Assembly (NCBI GenBank): GCA_014871385.1 | Contig: CM026431.1 | Span: 1,620,464 to 1,684,463, forward strand | Direction of reading: 5' to 3' | Length of the DNA: 64,000 bases | Source of the DNA: Ceratodon purpureus | Lineage: Eukaryota; Streptophyta; Bryopsida; Pseudoditrichales; Ditrichaceae | Shown here: positions 9,801 to 19,816 of the stretch, one piece after another | How positions within the stretch are numbered: the stretch's first letter is position 1 | Layout: the number at the start of each line of letters is the position of its first letter | The notes under the pieces: model-generated | Seen by the model: only the letters and a program-made list of their open reading frames with translations | Told to the model about the DNA's origin: nothing | The model's database searches: none | Translations under genes and position numbers: made by a program

Positions 9801-12225
9801 GAAACTGCAAACATACACAGCAATTAGAACCAAACATTAAAAAAAACAGACACACGATAAATCTCACAATAGACACACAAGCAAACTAAACAAAAAAAAC
9901 TAAGAATTACCTCCGTAAAAACTAGCTACCCTAGGATCATGTATATGATTATAACAAAGTCTTCTCCGATACTCAGCTTCTCTCCTACTAAAAGTGTACA
10001 AAACTCCGCTATCTGAATTTAAAATTCACAAACACACATTAGAAATGTCCAACACATAACAGGCACAGTTTAGTACCACAAGAAAACGTACCTTCATCAA
10101 GGTAACCAAACTCATTCACTCCGAAGACAGCAGGACCATCAACATTCGCAACACCAGAACCACTTCGATCATCTGTAAGATCAACAGTAACAAAAAGTTA
10201 ATATAACAATATCAAAATCAATTAAACCATCTGAAGAATGTGCAAAACAATAAACAAACTCAACATAAACACTACAAACTCACCAATAACAACGCTGATG
10301 TCAGTAAAATCTGAAAGCAATTCAGACTCTGCAAACAGAAAGAAAAAACAGAATCAAAAAACAAAGTAAGACTGACAAAACCATGCGCTGCCGCGCGGCT
10401 TCAGCCGCCTGCGGCCGCGCATGGCCCCTTCTATCAGACTCAGCACAAACAAAGAACAAAATTAAAACACATGACAATCGCTACAGCAAACATACATTAG
10501 ATAACATAAATTCTGAAATAGTAAACAAGATGTAACATACACAACACCAACCACATCAAACTTACCAACACCAACTGCCTCCTCGACAACATCTCCAGAT
10601 CCAACTTCAACATCTGAACACGAAATATATTAAAAACATTAAATAACACAATAACCAACACTGCATTAAATTGAGAAAATTTATCAACAAAACAAAGATA
10701 ACAACAAAACCGACATACGACATACAAAATGAATAAACTAACCATCTCGATGTCGTTCAAAGCAAACTCCGCAGTTCATCTCCACAGCAAACATATCACC
10801 AGAATTCTCCAACGGCAACAAATCAACGCAGCCACCAATGTCATTAAGACCTGACTTACCTGCAAAACAATACAAAGTTTTTATAGAAACAAAGTAAAAA
10901 CAAATCATACAACCATGCGCTGCCGCGCGGCTTCAGCGGCCTGCGGCCGCGCATGGCCCCTTCTATCTAGATTTATAAATATAACTAAACATTTATACCC
11001 TATCAACAAAAAGAATAGACATACAAAACTACTGTACTAATCTGAAAATATTACAAGATACATGATGAAAATCAAAAACGAACAACACTTACCGAGAACG
11101 GAATTCTCCAAGGGCAACAAATCCTCGGAGGCGCCAGAGTCATTACATACCGAATTACCTGCAAAATGAATACAACCATTTAAAAATGAACAAATTAAAA
11201 ACAAATGACAAAACCATGCGCTGCCGCGCGGCTTCAGCGGCCTGCGGCCGCGCATGGCCCCTTCTATCCGAGATTTAGAAATGTTGATAAACGTTAAATA
11301 AAAATAAGACACTTACCAGCAAGCTCTACGCCATTCCCAAGCACCACGCAATCAGACACGAGTGAATCACGATCAAGAGGATCATCTACAACAATCAACA
11401 CAAATATCAGAAAAATCAACAACACCTTTGGACCCTATAGATGAAATTAATAATTAAAAATTCTAATTAAACAACGTTACTTTATTAGTTTTTGTGTTAG
11501 AATTTCTATTAACTAATTAGGTGAATAATCTACATACCTTCTGTACAGGTTATATCAACAACGTCGTTGACGTCGTCTTCGCTGTTCAAGTTATTTTTAT
11601 CCTCGACTGAGACCTTTAAATTTTAAATACGATTTTAGTATAAAATACAATGAAATTAGATTAGTTTTAACTTCTGATTAAACTTATGATAAAATCAAAT
11701 TAAAGTATGACGATCAGGTTTCGAAATCATACCTGAGTTTGTGTTTGTGATATGTAGTCATCCCACATAATCATCATCGCAGTATCCACTTCTTCACTGT
11801 CGACTTCTTTGAGCCTCTCGCGGATCCTTCCCTCGATTTCAGTTTCACGCTCCAACTTCTCCAGAACTTCATTCTCGATAACTTCCACTCCAATCGGCTT
11901 CAAATTATCTGCAAAACACATAACAATAAAATTAGCAGATCAAACTATCTTCAAATAACATTTAGAAATCTTAATCAACAAGATATTAAAAACAATTAAT
12001 CCAACTTCAAATAACAATTACACAACAGACTGATAACTTACCTTCAGGAGATTCAGGTTCTGTTTTAATATCGAGGACGATGTTCGGATTTCGGTGCTAA
12101 ATGTTGAAGGAGGGCAGGACTAGGACCTTTGGCACATGCTCCAGGGCGTCGTCGTCGTCAACAGGGCTCCGACATCGCTTTCTACTTGAGGAATCAAGAG
12201 CAGCATCATCGCAAACCTGATCCAT
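6856..12225 (-). CDS. Crypton-type (DUF3504-like) tyrosine recombinase gene, 19 coding exons, UAG at codon 43
   Basis: Exons (descending): 12042-12225, 11733-11908, 11538-11613, 11317-11385, 11093-11158, 10743-10859, 10566-10613, 10284-10328, 10092-10172, 9911-10012, 9523-9804, 9087-9351, 8586-8972, 7970-8271, 7616-7869, 7385-7510, 7242-7295, 7000-7128, 6856-6894. All join GT-AG in one frame of 934 codons. Residues 1-420 are acidic and low-complexity, with a possible sumoylation site IKTEPE. About 430-505 is a SAM-like recombinase N-domain ending KHDGSLYPPGT. About 504-780 is the catalytic domain: Arg608 (FIRGQDE), WFQKRPVGKNTLGK, TNKTPRR (Lys745, Arg748), TGHR (His771) and Tyr780 nine residues after it. 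The tail GGFVFGSAQGCNFFNF is like DUF3504 proteins. Skipping the donor at 7241 gives an alternative end at 7215. A TAG at 12097-12099 interrupts exon 1. The dense introns argue for a host-style gene rather than a fresh transposon. Confidence 0.75.
10381..10435. repeat. Intronic GC-rich hairpin, copy 1
   Basis: A 55-base unit in the intron between coding exons 7 and 8 of the recombinase gene. Outer arms CCATGCGC and GCGCATGG pair, then GCCGC pairs with GCGGC after one mismatch; the unit ends CCCCTTCTATC. It differs by one base from the other two copies. It is strikingly GC-rich in an AT-rich intron. Confidence 0.9.
10913..10967. repeat. Intronic GC-rich hairpin, copy 2
   Basis: Same 55-base unit, identical to copy 3, in the intron between coding exons 5 and 6 of the recombinase gene. 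Confidence 0.9.
11214..11268. repeat. Intronic GC-rich hairpin, copy 3
   Basis: Same 55-base unit, identical to copy 2, in the intron between coding exons 4 and 5. Flanking intron bases are unrelated apart from A-rich DNA before the unit. Confidence 0.9.
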
Positions 12226-13295
12226 CTGCGAACAGTTTCACAAATATTAGATGGAGATGAGATGATCTATTCTAAGCAAATTAATTCAACAAACAAATCA
12301 AGAAAATAAATATCAAACAACAGAAACATAGAAACATATATCGACACAAACTCCAGAATACAAAGACTGTAAAACAAGACCTCAAACCAGAAAACTGTCA
12401 AGTAAACAAGGACTTACCAGAAGAAATCACCCCTTCAGACTCCTGCAATACCAAAACAAAGAACACTGCGGAACTCGCAAGAACTCCAAAAATCGTCACT
12501 CAAACCTACACAAAAACGAAAAAAGTTAAAAACAAAAAACAAGAACATACGAAATACAAACATAACATTCTAAGCATCAACAGAAGCCCTCGATCGTAAG
12601 AACGTCTCAGACCTTGAGAAAAGTGCCGGGATAAACCAGCGACAAACTACAACATCGAACCACCTTAGACACAGCCGTAAACACTGCCGTTCACAACGCC
12701 GTAAGCAACGCGAAAATACCGTAACAACGAAGCAGAAATTAACCTACACACATGTAAACGAATCGTTAGATCGTAGTAACAGAAACCGAAATTCCAAAAG
12801 AAGAATTAAAAACACGAACAACAAACAAAAGAACAAGATAAATGGATCTATCAAACTAACTTCCCTCCGAAACATAAGTTCTTAAACCCTAACAAAAGAA
12901 ACAGATACAAAACTAATCGCGAACAGAATCTAAATGAAGGCACTCACCGGGCTAAAGGAGCTAAACGCGGCGCCGTAAGCACGAAGAAGCAACTCGTACC
13001 GATCGAAGCGGCGCAAAACCTGTGAAACCAAGAAACCCACCGCCACAACTCAGACACTAAACCTAAACCACAGAGACAACTCAAACCTAAGAAAACTTCA
13101 GCTACAGACACAGGAAACAAAACCAAAACAAAAAACAAAACCAACAAGAGCAAGAACCAACAAACACGCAGCGAAAAACAATAACGCGCAGCAATTGCAA
13201 AAAAACTCACAGAAAACTCACAACGCTTCCGCGAAGCGCGGAGCTCGCGCGAGAGAGAAGCTTGAAAGAGAACGGGATTGGGCCCTCCACTACCA
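12226..13295 (-). other. Leader region of the recombinase gene with probable noncoding exons
   Basis: An acceptor (TTCGCAG) lies immediately before the first ATG, so the 5' UTR is spliced. A 25-base candidate leader exon at 12418-12442 has a TTGCAG acceptor and a CTG|GTAAGT donor. Further leader exons up to about 13265 cannot be placed by eye. AAACCCTAA, a telo-box-like motif of plant promoters and leaders, occurs on the plus strand near 12885. Confidence 0.45.
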
Positions 13296-13302
13296 TTTTA
13301 TA
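13296..13302 (-). promoter_or_regulatory. TATA box of the recombinase gene
   Basis: TATAAAA on the minus strand, preceded by a G run and followed about 30 bases on by a pyrimidine-rich CTTCTCTCTCGC initiator-like sequence. A GGGCCC element near 13280 resembles plant site II motifs. Placement fits the gene on this strand. Confidence 0.55.
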
Positions 13303-13598
13303 CCCCCCCCCAATCCACGGCCACAGGTGACAGAACGTTCGAGAAACAACACCCAATCCCGACCTGGAATGGACGATTGAGATCATTCCACTATAGATCG
13401 CAAGGCCCAAACTGAGCCAGCACATTATTCATCCACCCATTATCGGATGAAAGAGCCAGCTGTCACGGATGGTTTCCTGGATCTGGGGTCGCAGCGAATA
13501 GAGATCCGCCACGTGTCCATATTCAAGAATCGTCCAGGGTCATTGAGAGTATATTGGAAATCAAATATATCTATCAGTGTTAATTGAGTAAAGTGTTT
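13303..13598. other. Upstream region of recombinase gene
   Basis: No gene seen. A CACGTG core (G-box) occurs near 13510. The boundary with the 180-bp repeat is sharp at 13599. Confidence 0.35.
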
Positions 13599-13778
13599 AG
13601 ATGGTTCGGAGTTCCGCCCAGAGGGATGACGTCTTCGGTTCGATTCCATGACCAGGTGTTTGGCGCCGGATATTATCTAAATAACGTACAGGTAGAGCGT
13701 CAGAGCTTTGGCCTCAGGAGTGCGACGTGGCACCGCCACATTCGCTCACGTTTTTGAGCACGCACGTGGGCACTTTGG
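13599..13778 (+). repeat. 180-bp direct repeat, left copy, with a pol III B-box-like motif
   Basis: It matches 20400-20579 in the same orientation with three mismatches. It contains GGTTCGATTCC, a perfect B-box match, and later GGTAGAGCGTCAG, like the D-arm part of a tRNA. The arms do not fold as a tRNA, so it is a tRNA-related SINE-like sequence at most. LINE sequence begins directly after its last base. Confidence 0.85.
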
Positions 13779-16700
13779 AAAAGAGATCTTAGACACAGGG
13801 ACTCTCCCAAGTTTTCTGAACGAAGGAAAGATTGTTTTGATTCCTAAAAGTGGAGAACTATCCTATCTCACTAACTTCAGACCCATAACCCTACTTACTT
13901 CTTTGTACAAACTAATAGCAAAATTATTAGCTAAGCGAATGACTCCAAACCTTCGGAATTGGATTCTGCCGTCTCAAACAGGTTTTGTCCCCAACAGATG
14001 CATTTTTGATAACATCTACTTAGCATATGAATCCATGCAATGGGCAAAAGACTCAGATCAGAAACTAATATTGCTTCTAATGGACTTTGACAAGGCCTAT
14101 GATAGAGTTTCGTGGTCATTCTTAGAAGCGGTTATGCTGAAAATGGGATTCTCTCCCATTTGGATTAGATGGATAATGTCACTACACTCCGAAGCCAATG
14201 CAGCGGTAATGGTAAACGGAGTCAAAGGACAGAATTTTAACCTGCAACGTTCAGTAAGGCAGGGCTGTCCTCTAGCGCCCTACCTGTTCCTTCTTGTAGC
14301 TAACGTTATAGCATATATGCTCCAAGATCCCAAATACGAGATAGAGGGACTAACCCTGCCAGACGGTTCCACAATTTTTAGTCAATTGTTTGCTGACGAC
14401 ACTCTACTATTCCTCAAAGGCTCAGCAGTTAACCTTGACAGAGTGCTCAGGGTATTCAATCTTTACAGCCAGGCATCCGGAGCAAAAGTTAATTGGCATA
14501 AGAGTAGAGCTATTTGGGCCTCGGCCCAAGACAAGACCTGGTCCTGGGGAGAAGAAGTTGGCCTAATTTGGTTGGAAAAAGGGAAGTACGCCAGATACCT
14601 TGGCTACCCTCTCGGTTTTGAAGTTAATAAGGATGAATTAGATAATACAGTAATAAACAAAATTAGAGAGAACATTCATAAGTGGGCCAAGAGGCAACTC
14701 TCATTAGCGGGTAGAGTACTAATCATTAACCAAGTTATACTTGCATCTATTTGGTATGTGGTTTCGTGTTCAGCCTTCTCAGCATCGGCCATGAAGAAAA
14801 TACGAGCGCTGGTCCGAGACTACATGTGGTGTGGAGCAGCAGGAAGAAAGACCCGAGCGAAATTAAAGTGGGATACAGCGATCTTACCTGTCAAAGAAGG
14901 AGGTATCAAGGTCCTGGATCCTGAACTCCAAGCCAACGCTCTCCTCACCAAAGTTTTGGTTCGTGCTCTCACCCCTGAATCTGAACCATGGAAAGTTCTA
15001 TTAGTGCACAACCTAGAACAACTAGAACCAAAACATCACGGCCCATGGTCCCCCACCATGCACTGGATGCTCCAGCAATACAATAAACTTAAGCAGAAGG
15101 GTTCTCCACTCTTCCGGAGTATCATGACGGGGTGGTCATCTATACAACACGGCTTCGAACAGATATATCCAAAGACCTGTGCAGATAAAGCAAACCAACC
15201 GATCTTTGGCAACAGGCTCATCACTACTGCAAAAGGCGAACAATGGGGTATGGGCCCTCGCACTCAACTACCTCAATGGGTTAAAGGTGGCCTCTTCACA
15301 ATGCAAGATATCTGGAACTCTACTACAGGAGACTGGCTCACTGCAGTTGAGATTAGAAACCATACAAAAGCCCGGCTATCCACTGAAAATAGGAACCTAG
15401 AGAGAGTAGTGACTAGTATACCCTGGCCATCACGAGAACTCAAACGTCTCAAAACTCATAGGTGGATGGCACAGTTTGAAGAGGACAAGACCCAGAACGT
15501 ATACCATCTTAGATATCATCTCAGGGGGACACATTACGCAGAGAAATACGTCCAATTAGCATCCAACCAGTTGAAACTAGTCTCTCAGGCCCCAGCTCCG
15601 ATAAACCCTCGACAACTAGAGGCAGTCAGAGTCGTGACCAGACAGGAGAAAAAAGGAAAATATATAGGATACAATCCAGCCACAGAAGTCGACCAGGACA
15701 CCTCAATCTGGTTATATAAGGGCCTACCTACCAAGAAACTTCAATGGGACCCGGCAGCTTGGAAATGGCGGGCGGTTAATAAACAAAAGGCTGTCCCCTT
15801 CTTCCAATACGACGTCAAACGTGGGTATAATATTGGCCTGCAACAACGACAAACCCCAATGGCGTTCAACTTACAGCTTCAGGAAATAGGATACTCCCAA
15901 ATAGAGAGAGACAGCATATTTAAAAGGATCTGGCACACATGGAAACCGAGAAAAATCTCAGCCATGAACTGGCTAACACTGGCAGGCGGTTTACCAGTAG
16001 GAAGCTGGAGGAAAAAGATAGGAGATAGAGGTACCTGCAAGATGTGTAATGATGACACGGAAGACACTCCTCAACACGCCTTAGTTTCCTGCCCACACGT
16101 CACGACAGCCTGGACACGATTTAACAATATCAAACGACAAGTAGATAAAAACCATCAAGACCTGATATGGCCCCAACATATCACAGGTAAACTAGCAGCG
16201 CCTGGAGACCTTGAACAGCTATTCTCATTCAAATGGGATTCCCAAGGAAACACCCACATAGACGCAGAAACCCCGTGGGACATCTTGAGATCCTGTCTTC
16301 TATGGTTTATATGGTGTCAAAGATGTAAGTTTGAGATGAATGAAGAACCGTTCCATTTAGGAGCAGCATTACTAAACTCTTGGAGGACAACGATCTACAT
16401 CGGTATGGAGGCACAGCACGAAATCGGAAAATTCAGCAAACCGGAAAGAAGAACAGAGTTAAAACAAACACTAGCAGAGATCTGGACAAAGGCAGAACTA
16501 TTCGCAAAACCAGGCACCTATGGACTGGAATGGCTACTTGTACCTCCGGATATATGGCTCAGAAGAACTGAAGCAGTCCAGCAAGAAGCTCTCCCGATCC
16601 CACAAGAATCTGACCAGGAGCCAGGTGAACCTCCATGCCCCGAACATCAAGATCCCAGGCTCGCCGAATCGATAGCCACCCTCTTTAGAACAGTCAGGAA

Positions 16701-17046
16701 AACATTAGGCGACAGACTCAATGCGAATGGGGCAAGTACAAGTAGAGCTAAACCAAAACCCAGAGCCCGACCTAAGATGATGGCCAAGAGGGGCCCTCAT
16801 AATAAAAGACCCCAATCAAATTCACAAAGAGCTTCCACAATCCCGGTGGAACCCTTCCCCAAGGAAGCAAACCCTCTACTACCGAAGGCAGCTCCAATAG
16901 CAGGAGACCCCACAGGGCTCTCACTCCCACCTGAACCGGACCCATCTCCAACACCATACTACCCCCTACGGACCCCTGCAACAGATCGACTAACCAGAAA
17001 CTCAGGCCCCAACAGACCGAGCCGGAAGAAAAGAAGGAGGTATTAG
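13708..17046 (+). CDS. LINE (L1-type) reverse transcriptase ORF without endonuclease domain, 1112 aa
   Basis: The first 24 residues are translated from the 180-bp repeat, so the real element starts near 13779. The reverse transcriptase follows at once: KIVLIPKSGE, FRPITLL, the catalytic Asp region DFDKAYDRVSW (residues 126-136), RQGCPLAPYLF and the polymerase box FADD (228-231). The thumb region is followed by an RT-associated zinc-binding module C777-x2-C780 ... H790-x4-C795 typical of plant LINE ORF2. The last 150 residues are Pro/basic rich. The family normally carries an apurinic endonuclease of several hundred residues before the RT; none is present here. The frame is otherwise open, so the copy is young. 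It stops at TAG 17044-17046 and continues open in the same frame. Confidence 0.9.
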   Translation: MASGVRRGTATFAHVFEHARGHFGKEILDTGTLPSFLNEGKIVLIPKSGELSYLTNFRPITLLTSLYKLIAKLLAKRMTPNLRNWILPSQTGFVPNRCIFDNIYLAYESMQWAKDSDQKLILLLMDFDKAYDRVSWSFLEAVMLKMGFSPIWIRWIMSLHSEANAAVMVNGVKGQNFNLQRSVRQGCPLAPYLFLLVANVIAYMLQDPKYEIEGLTLPDGSTIFSQLFADDTLLFLKGSAVNLDRVLRVFNLYSQASGAKVNWHKSRAIWASAQDKTWSWGEEVGLIWLEKGKYARYLGYPLGFEVNKDELDNTVINKIRENIHKWAKRQLSLAGRVLIINQVILASIWYVVSCSAFSASAMKKIRALVRDYMWCGAAGRKTRAKLKWDTAILPVKEGGIKVLDPELQANALLTKVLVRALTPESEPWKVLLVHNLEQLEPKHHGPWSPTMHWMLQQYNKLKQKGSPLFRSIMTGWSSIQHGFEQIYPKTCADKANQPIFGNRLITTAKGEQWGMGPRTQLPQWVKGGLFTMQDIWNSTTGDWLTAVEIRNHTKARLSTENRNLERVVTSIPWPSRELKRLKTHRWMAQFEEDKTQNVYHLRYHLRGTHYAEKYVQLASNQLKLVSQAPAPINPRQLEAVRVVTRQEKKGKYIGYNPATEVDQDTSIWLYKGLPTKKLQWDPAAWKWRAVNKQKAVPFFQYDVKRGYNIGLQQRQTPMAFNLQLQEIGYSQIERDSIFKRIWHTWKPRKISAMNWLTLAGGLPVGSWRKKIGDRGTCKMCNDDTEDTPQHALVSCPHVTTAWTRFNNIKRQVDKNHQDLIWPQHITGKLAAPGDLEQLFSFKWDSQGNTHIDAETPWDILRSCLLWFIWCQRCKFEMNEEPFHLGAALLNSWRTTIYIGMEAQHEIGKFSKPERRTELKQTLAEIWTKAELFAKPGTYGLEWLLVPPDIWLRRTEAVQQEALPIPQESDQEPGEPPCPEHQDPRLAESIATLFRTVRKTLGDRLNANGASTSRAKPKPRARPKMMAKRGPHNKRPQSNSQRASTIPVEPFPKEANPLLPKAAPIAGDPTGLSLPPEPDPSPTPYYPLRTPATDRLTRNSGPNRPSRKKRRRY

Positions 17047-17451
17047 ATGGAACCACCTAGCCCGCGAAAGCACATGTTGCTTCCTGCGGAATATGTCGAA
17101 CTACATCAGACAGGGGTTGGACAATTACCTCAACAAGACAAAGAGCGCATGGAGTCAGCCCAAGAAGCAGAAGATCTCATCTCAGACATAAATAACCACA
17201 TCTTCCAAGGTATGCCCTCCCACAACTTCATTCCATATGAAACTCCTTTTGACAGAGGCGGAGTTGCTCCTCAGGAGGAGCAAGAGGATAACAACGCATC
17301 TCCAACACGGCCAGGACCCCTTGACTGTTACATATCTGGGAGACAACCCTATATTATGTATCATGGTCACAACCCTATCAGGTCCAGACAAGTACAACAA
17401 TTTATGAAGGACTCTGGCGGCCTTGAAGGAGCCTCTTTAGACCCGGAGTAA
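13779..17451 (+). mobile_element. 5'-truncated L1-type LINE
   Basis: Spans the RT ORF and the following in-frame ORF. The 5' end is truncated within the region before RT, as left by incomplete target-primed reverse transcription. I could not find a 3' poly-A tail or classic short target-site duplication; the 3' end is placed only at the last ORF and may lie up to a few hundred bases further on. Confidence 0.8.
17047..17451 (+). CDS. In-frame continuation of the LINE ORF after a UAG (134 aa)
   Basis: It begins with ATG immediately after the TAG that ends the RT ORF (TAGATG) and lies in the same frame. It could be an independent small ORF, a reinitiation product, or simply the C-terminus of an ancestral ORF of about 1247 residues cut by a nonsense change. 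The sequence is acidic and Pro/Gln rich (EPPSPRKHML, GVAPQEEQEDNNASP) with no domain I recognise. It ends TAA at 17451. Confidence 0.5.
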   Translation: MEPPSPRKHMLLPAEYVELHQTGVGQLPQQDKERMESAQEAEDLISDINNHIFQGMPSHNFIPYETPFDRGGVAPQEEQEDNNASPTRPGPLDCYISGRQPYIMYHGHNPIRSRQVQQFMKDSGGLEGASLDPE

Positions 17452-17928
17452 CCGATCACCAGAACTATTACATAGCGACTCAACTCTCGTCTGCAACCTA
17501 GGGCGGACAACAAGCCACTGTAGAAAGAAGAGCCGGACCATAGGAGAGGATAAGCCCTACCACTGCAGTTCAGGACAAGCTAACCTTTGAGACCCAGTCC
17601 ATAGAGCTACAGGAAAAGGAAGCCTGAAATCATGACAGCACTAGACAACACAACTTACTCGAGAGCCAACATACATCTGACCATGTCACACCAGAGACAA
17701 AGGATTTAGGAACCTTCTCCTTTATAACAACTAGAAGGCCCAACAGGTAGAGCCGCACACAGAATTAGATGGAATATTACAAAATCCAGGGTCCAGAGTT
17801 CTTAAGCTCGCCCAAATAAGTCCCATGCCTAATTAGTTCTCTAACTTATATGAACTAGAGCTATTATATGGTAAACTTATTAGCATTGGCTCAACTCTCC
17901 CCTCGATCTAACAAACAGCCCTCAGTAT
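17452..17928. other. LINE 3' flank, no gene seen
   Basis: No coding frame. It may include the LINE 3' UTR, and it separates the plus-strand LINE from the minus-strand gene that ends at 17929. Confidence 0.35.
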
Positions 17929-19816
17929 TCAAGTCTCCCCAGTGGAGGACTCTTCACTGGCTTCAGGAGTTGGATCAAAGAACACTGGCATCGCTGACAT
18001 CCGAAGGTGATCAGACCCCTCCCCCACTGGCAGCAACAGACAGGCAGGACTGTCTTCAGTATCTTCACCCTTCGGCACTGGAGACCCAGCACGAGGACAA
18101 CCAAGATCAACAGGCTTCAAAAATTTAGAAGCCTCAGAAGACTCCAGAAGCTCACCAGACGCCACTGCAACAGGATTAGGCATTCCTCCAGCCTCCATCG
18201 CCACAACCCCTATGCAACCACGCTGACTCGTAGCACCTGAGACTGGAACTAAGGGCTGTATACCGGCGGAACCTTTGTTATCGCCAGAGGATCCAGCACG
18301 GTCAAGAGGAGCCACAATGGAAATTTCTTTTCCAAACTCGCCACCACGACACATCATTCTTCCAAGACGAACATCTGAAGACTCACCTTCATGCGGCCCA
18401 GGATCGGGAGTGTTGGTTAACGACTCAGAAGCACTCAGCAATAGTTTTCGAGCGGAGCGATGACGACCTCCCCGATTGAGCTTCCTCCCCGGACCTCCAG
18501 CAACAACCGCCCCCACACTCGCATCAGAATCCTCCAGCTCGATAGGGTTAGCAGCACAAGCCCCGAGCACTGCAAGCGGAGACACCACCTTGTTGCGCAG
18601 GAACGAAGAAAAGGTGATACCGGAAAGCAGCTCCAATTTCCTTACATCACGCTGCAACTCCTTACTCCAACTGCCTCGGGAAGAAGTCACAGAGAAAATA
18701 TACCGGCACAGAGCGGGAGTAGAAGGAGTTCGAATCCTTTTTCTCTCTAACTTCTAATGCACATGGGAGAGCCAACCGCAGAGAGCTCCCTTTCCTCTCC
18801 CCATGGTAACGCATCTCAAGCTTCCCCAACCCGAGCAACACACCAACCTCTCCAGCCATTTTATATCCCCAAAACTACACAAAATTGGAGAAGGGCGCCG
18901 CACCACAACTCAATTCAGAAACTCCAAGACGTCTTTTCGCAACTGAGAGCATCCTCAAGACAACGCTCCCAGGACTCGTTTCACCAGCACCCAAGCTATC
19001 ACTTCTGAAATGAGAGCAGTCTAACATCCTCATTCTCCTCTCCATGATTTCTTGTAGACTCGCCCTCAGACTAGACTCTTCTCTCACTTCAGCTCATAAC
19101 CCGATAATGTGAAGTGCTAGGGCCCTGAACACTTTCTTTTATGTACTACTCAACCCACCGGACCAGACTAGCTGTTCATCCACTAGGTCTTCTCCCCTCT
19201 TAGTTCTCTAGCTCCCTAGTGCCGGCGCTAGCCCCGAGTACTGACAAGACACACAAAATCAGAGGAAGGAGTGACCTACTACGTCCCTGCAAAATCCCCT
19301 ACCTCTCGAGACTCACAAAATTTCCTTACTAGGTGACCCAGTACCCAAGGCCACTGTCTCCTAGACCTCCCCTGAAGATCGGACCACTACTGAGGAACTC
19401 TCTACAACAATACCGACATCGTCATCCTCACAACAATCCACTCCAGCCGTGACAGTAACCTCGTCCACAACAGGCGCCCCTGCAACATTCACTACATCAA
19501 CATTACGAACAGCAGGCCCTCGCACCACCCCAGTTCGGCCACGAGCACTGTTTCTCCCTCTTCGCCGCAGCACCACATTCTGGTGTAAGCCATGGACATA
19601 CTTATCGAAAGGAAACCCAGCCAACTGCCCAAGCATCCGAATCTCGGCATGCACCTCGGAGGTCAATTGACTGGTCCGGGTGTCAGCAATCAGTGCCGCA
19701 AGCGCTGGAGTTGCAGGAAACCCTCGCTGCTGTGGATTCCAATGCCATAACACTATCGACATCCACCCAAGGATTGCTCCCCTGACGGCGGGATCTCCTC
19801 CTGTCCAAGTCGACAT
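17929..19816 (-). CDS. Unknown minus-strand two-exon gene (possible, 424 aa)
   Basis: Two long GC-rich frames join in phase 0 if 19367-19816 (donor GGAG|GTCTAG) is spliced to 17929-18753 (acceptor GCATTAG|AAG). The first begins with ATG at 19816 (MSTWTGGDPAVRGAI). The frame is open further upstream, to a stop near 19930, but has no ATG there. Exon 1 has an aliphatic/Trp-rich segment (LGWMSIVLWHWNP), a basic RRRGRNSARGRTG run and a Val/acidic tail. Exon 2 starts KLERKRIRTPSTPALCRY, continues IELEDSDASVGAVVAGGPGR and is then Gly/Ser/Pro rich. No domain is recognised. It could be a transposon ORF in the opposite orientation to the LINE or a host gene interrupted by it. The second frame has no ATG near its start, which favours the spliced model. 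Confidence 0.35.

Noticed and set aside
13601..13660. A true tRNA gene at the GGTTCGATTCC motif
   Set aside because: The flanking bases do not form a T arm or acceptor stem, so it is at best tRNA-derived repeat.
18727..18740. B-box-like GGAGTTCGAATCC
   Set aside because: No A box or stems around it; chance match.
18275..18757. Plus-strand ORFs opposite the minus-strand gene
   Set aside because: They are antisense shadows of the longer minus frame.
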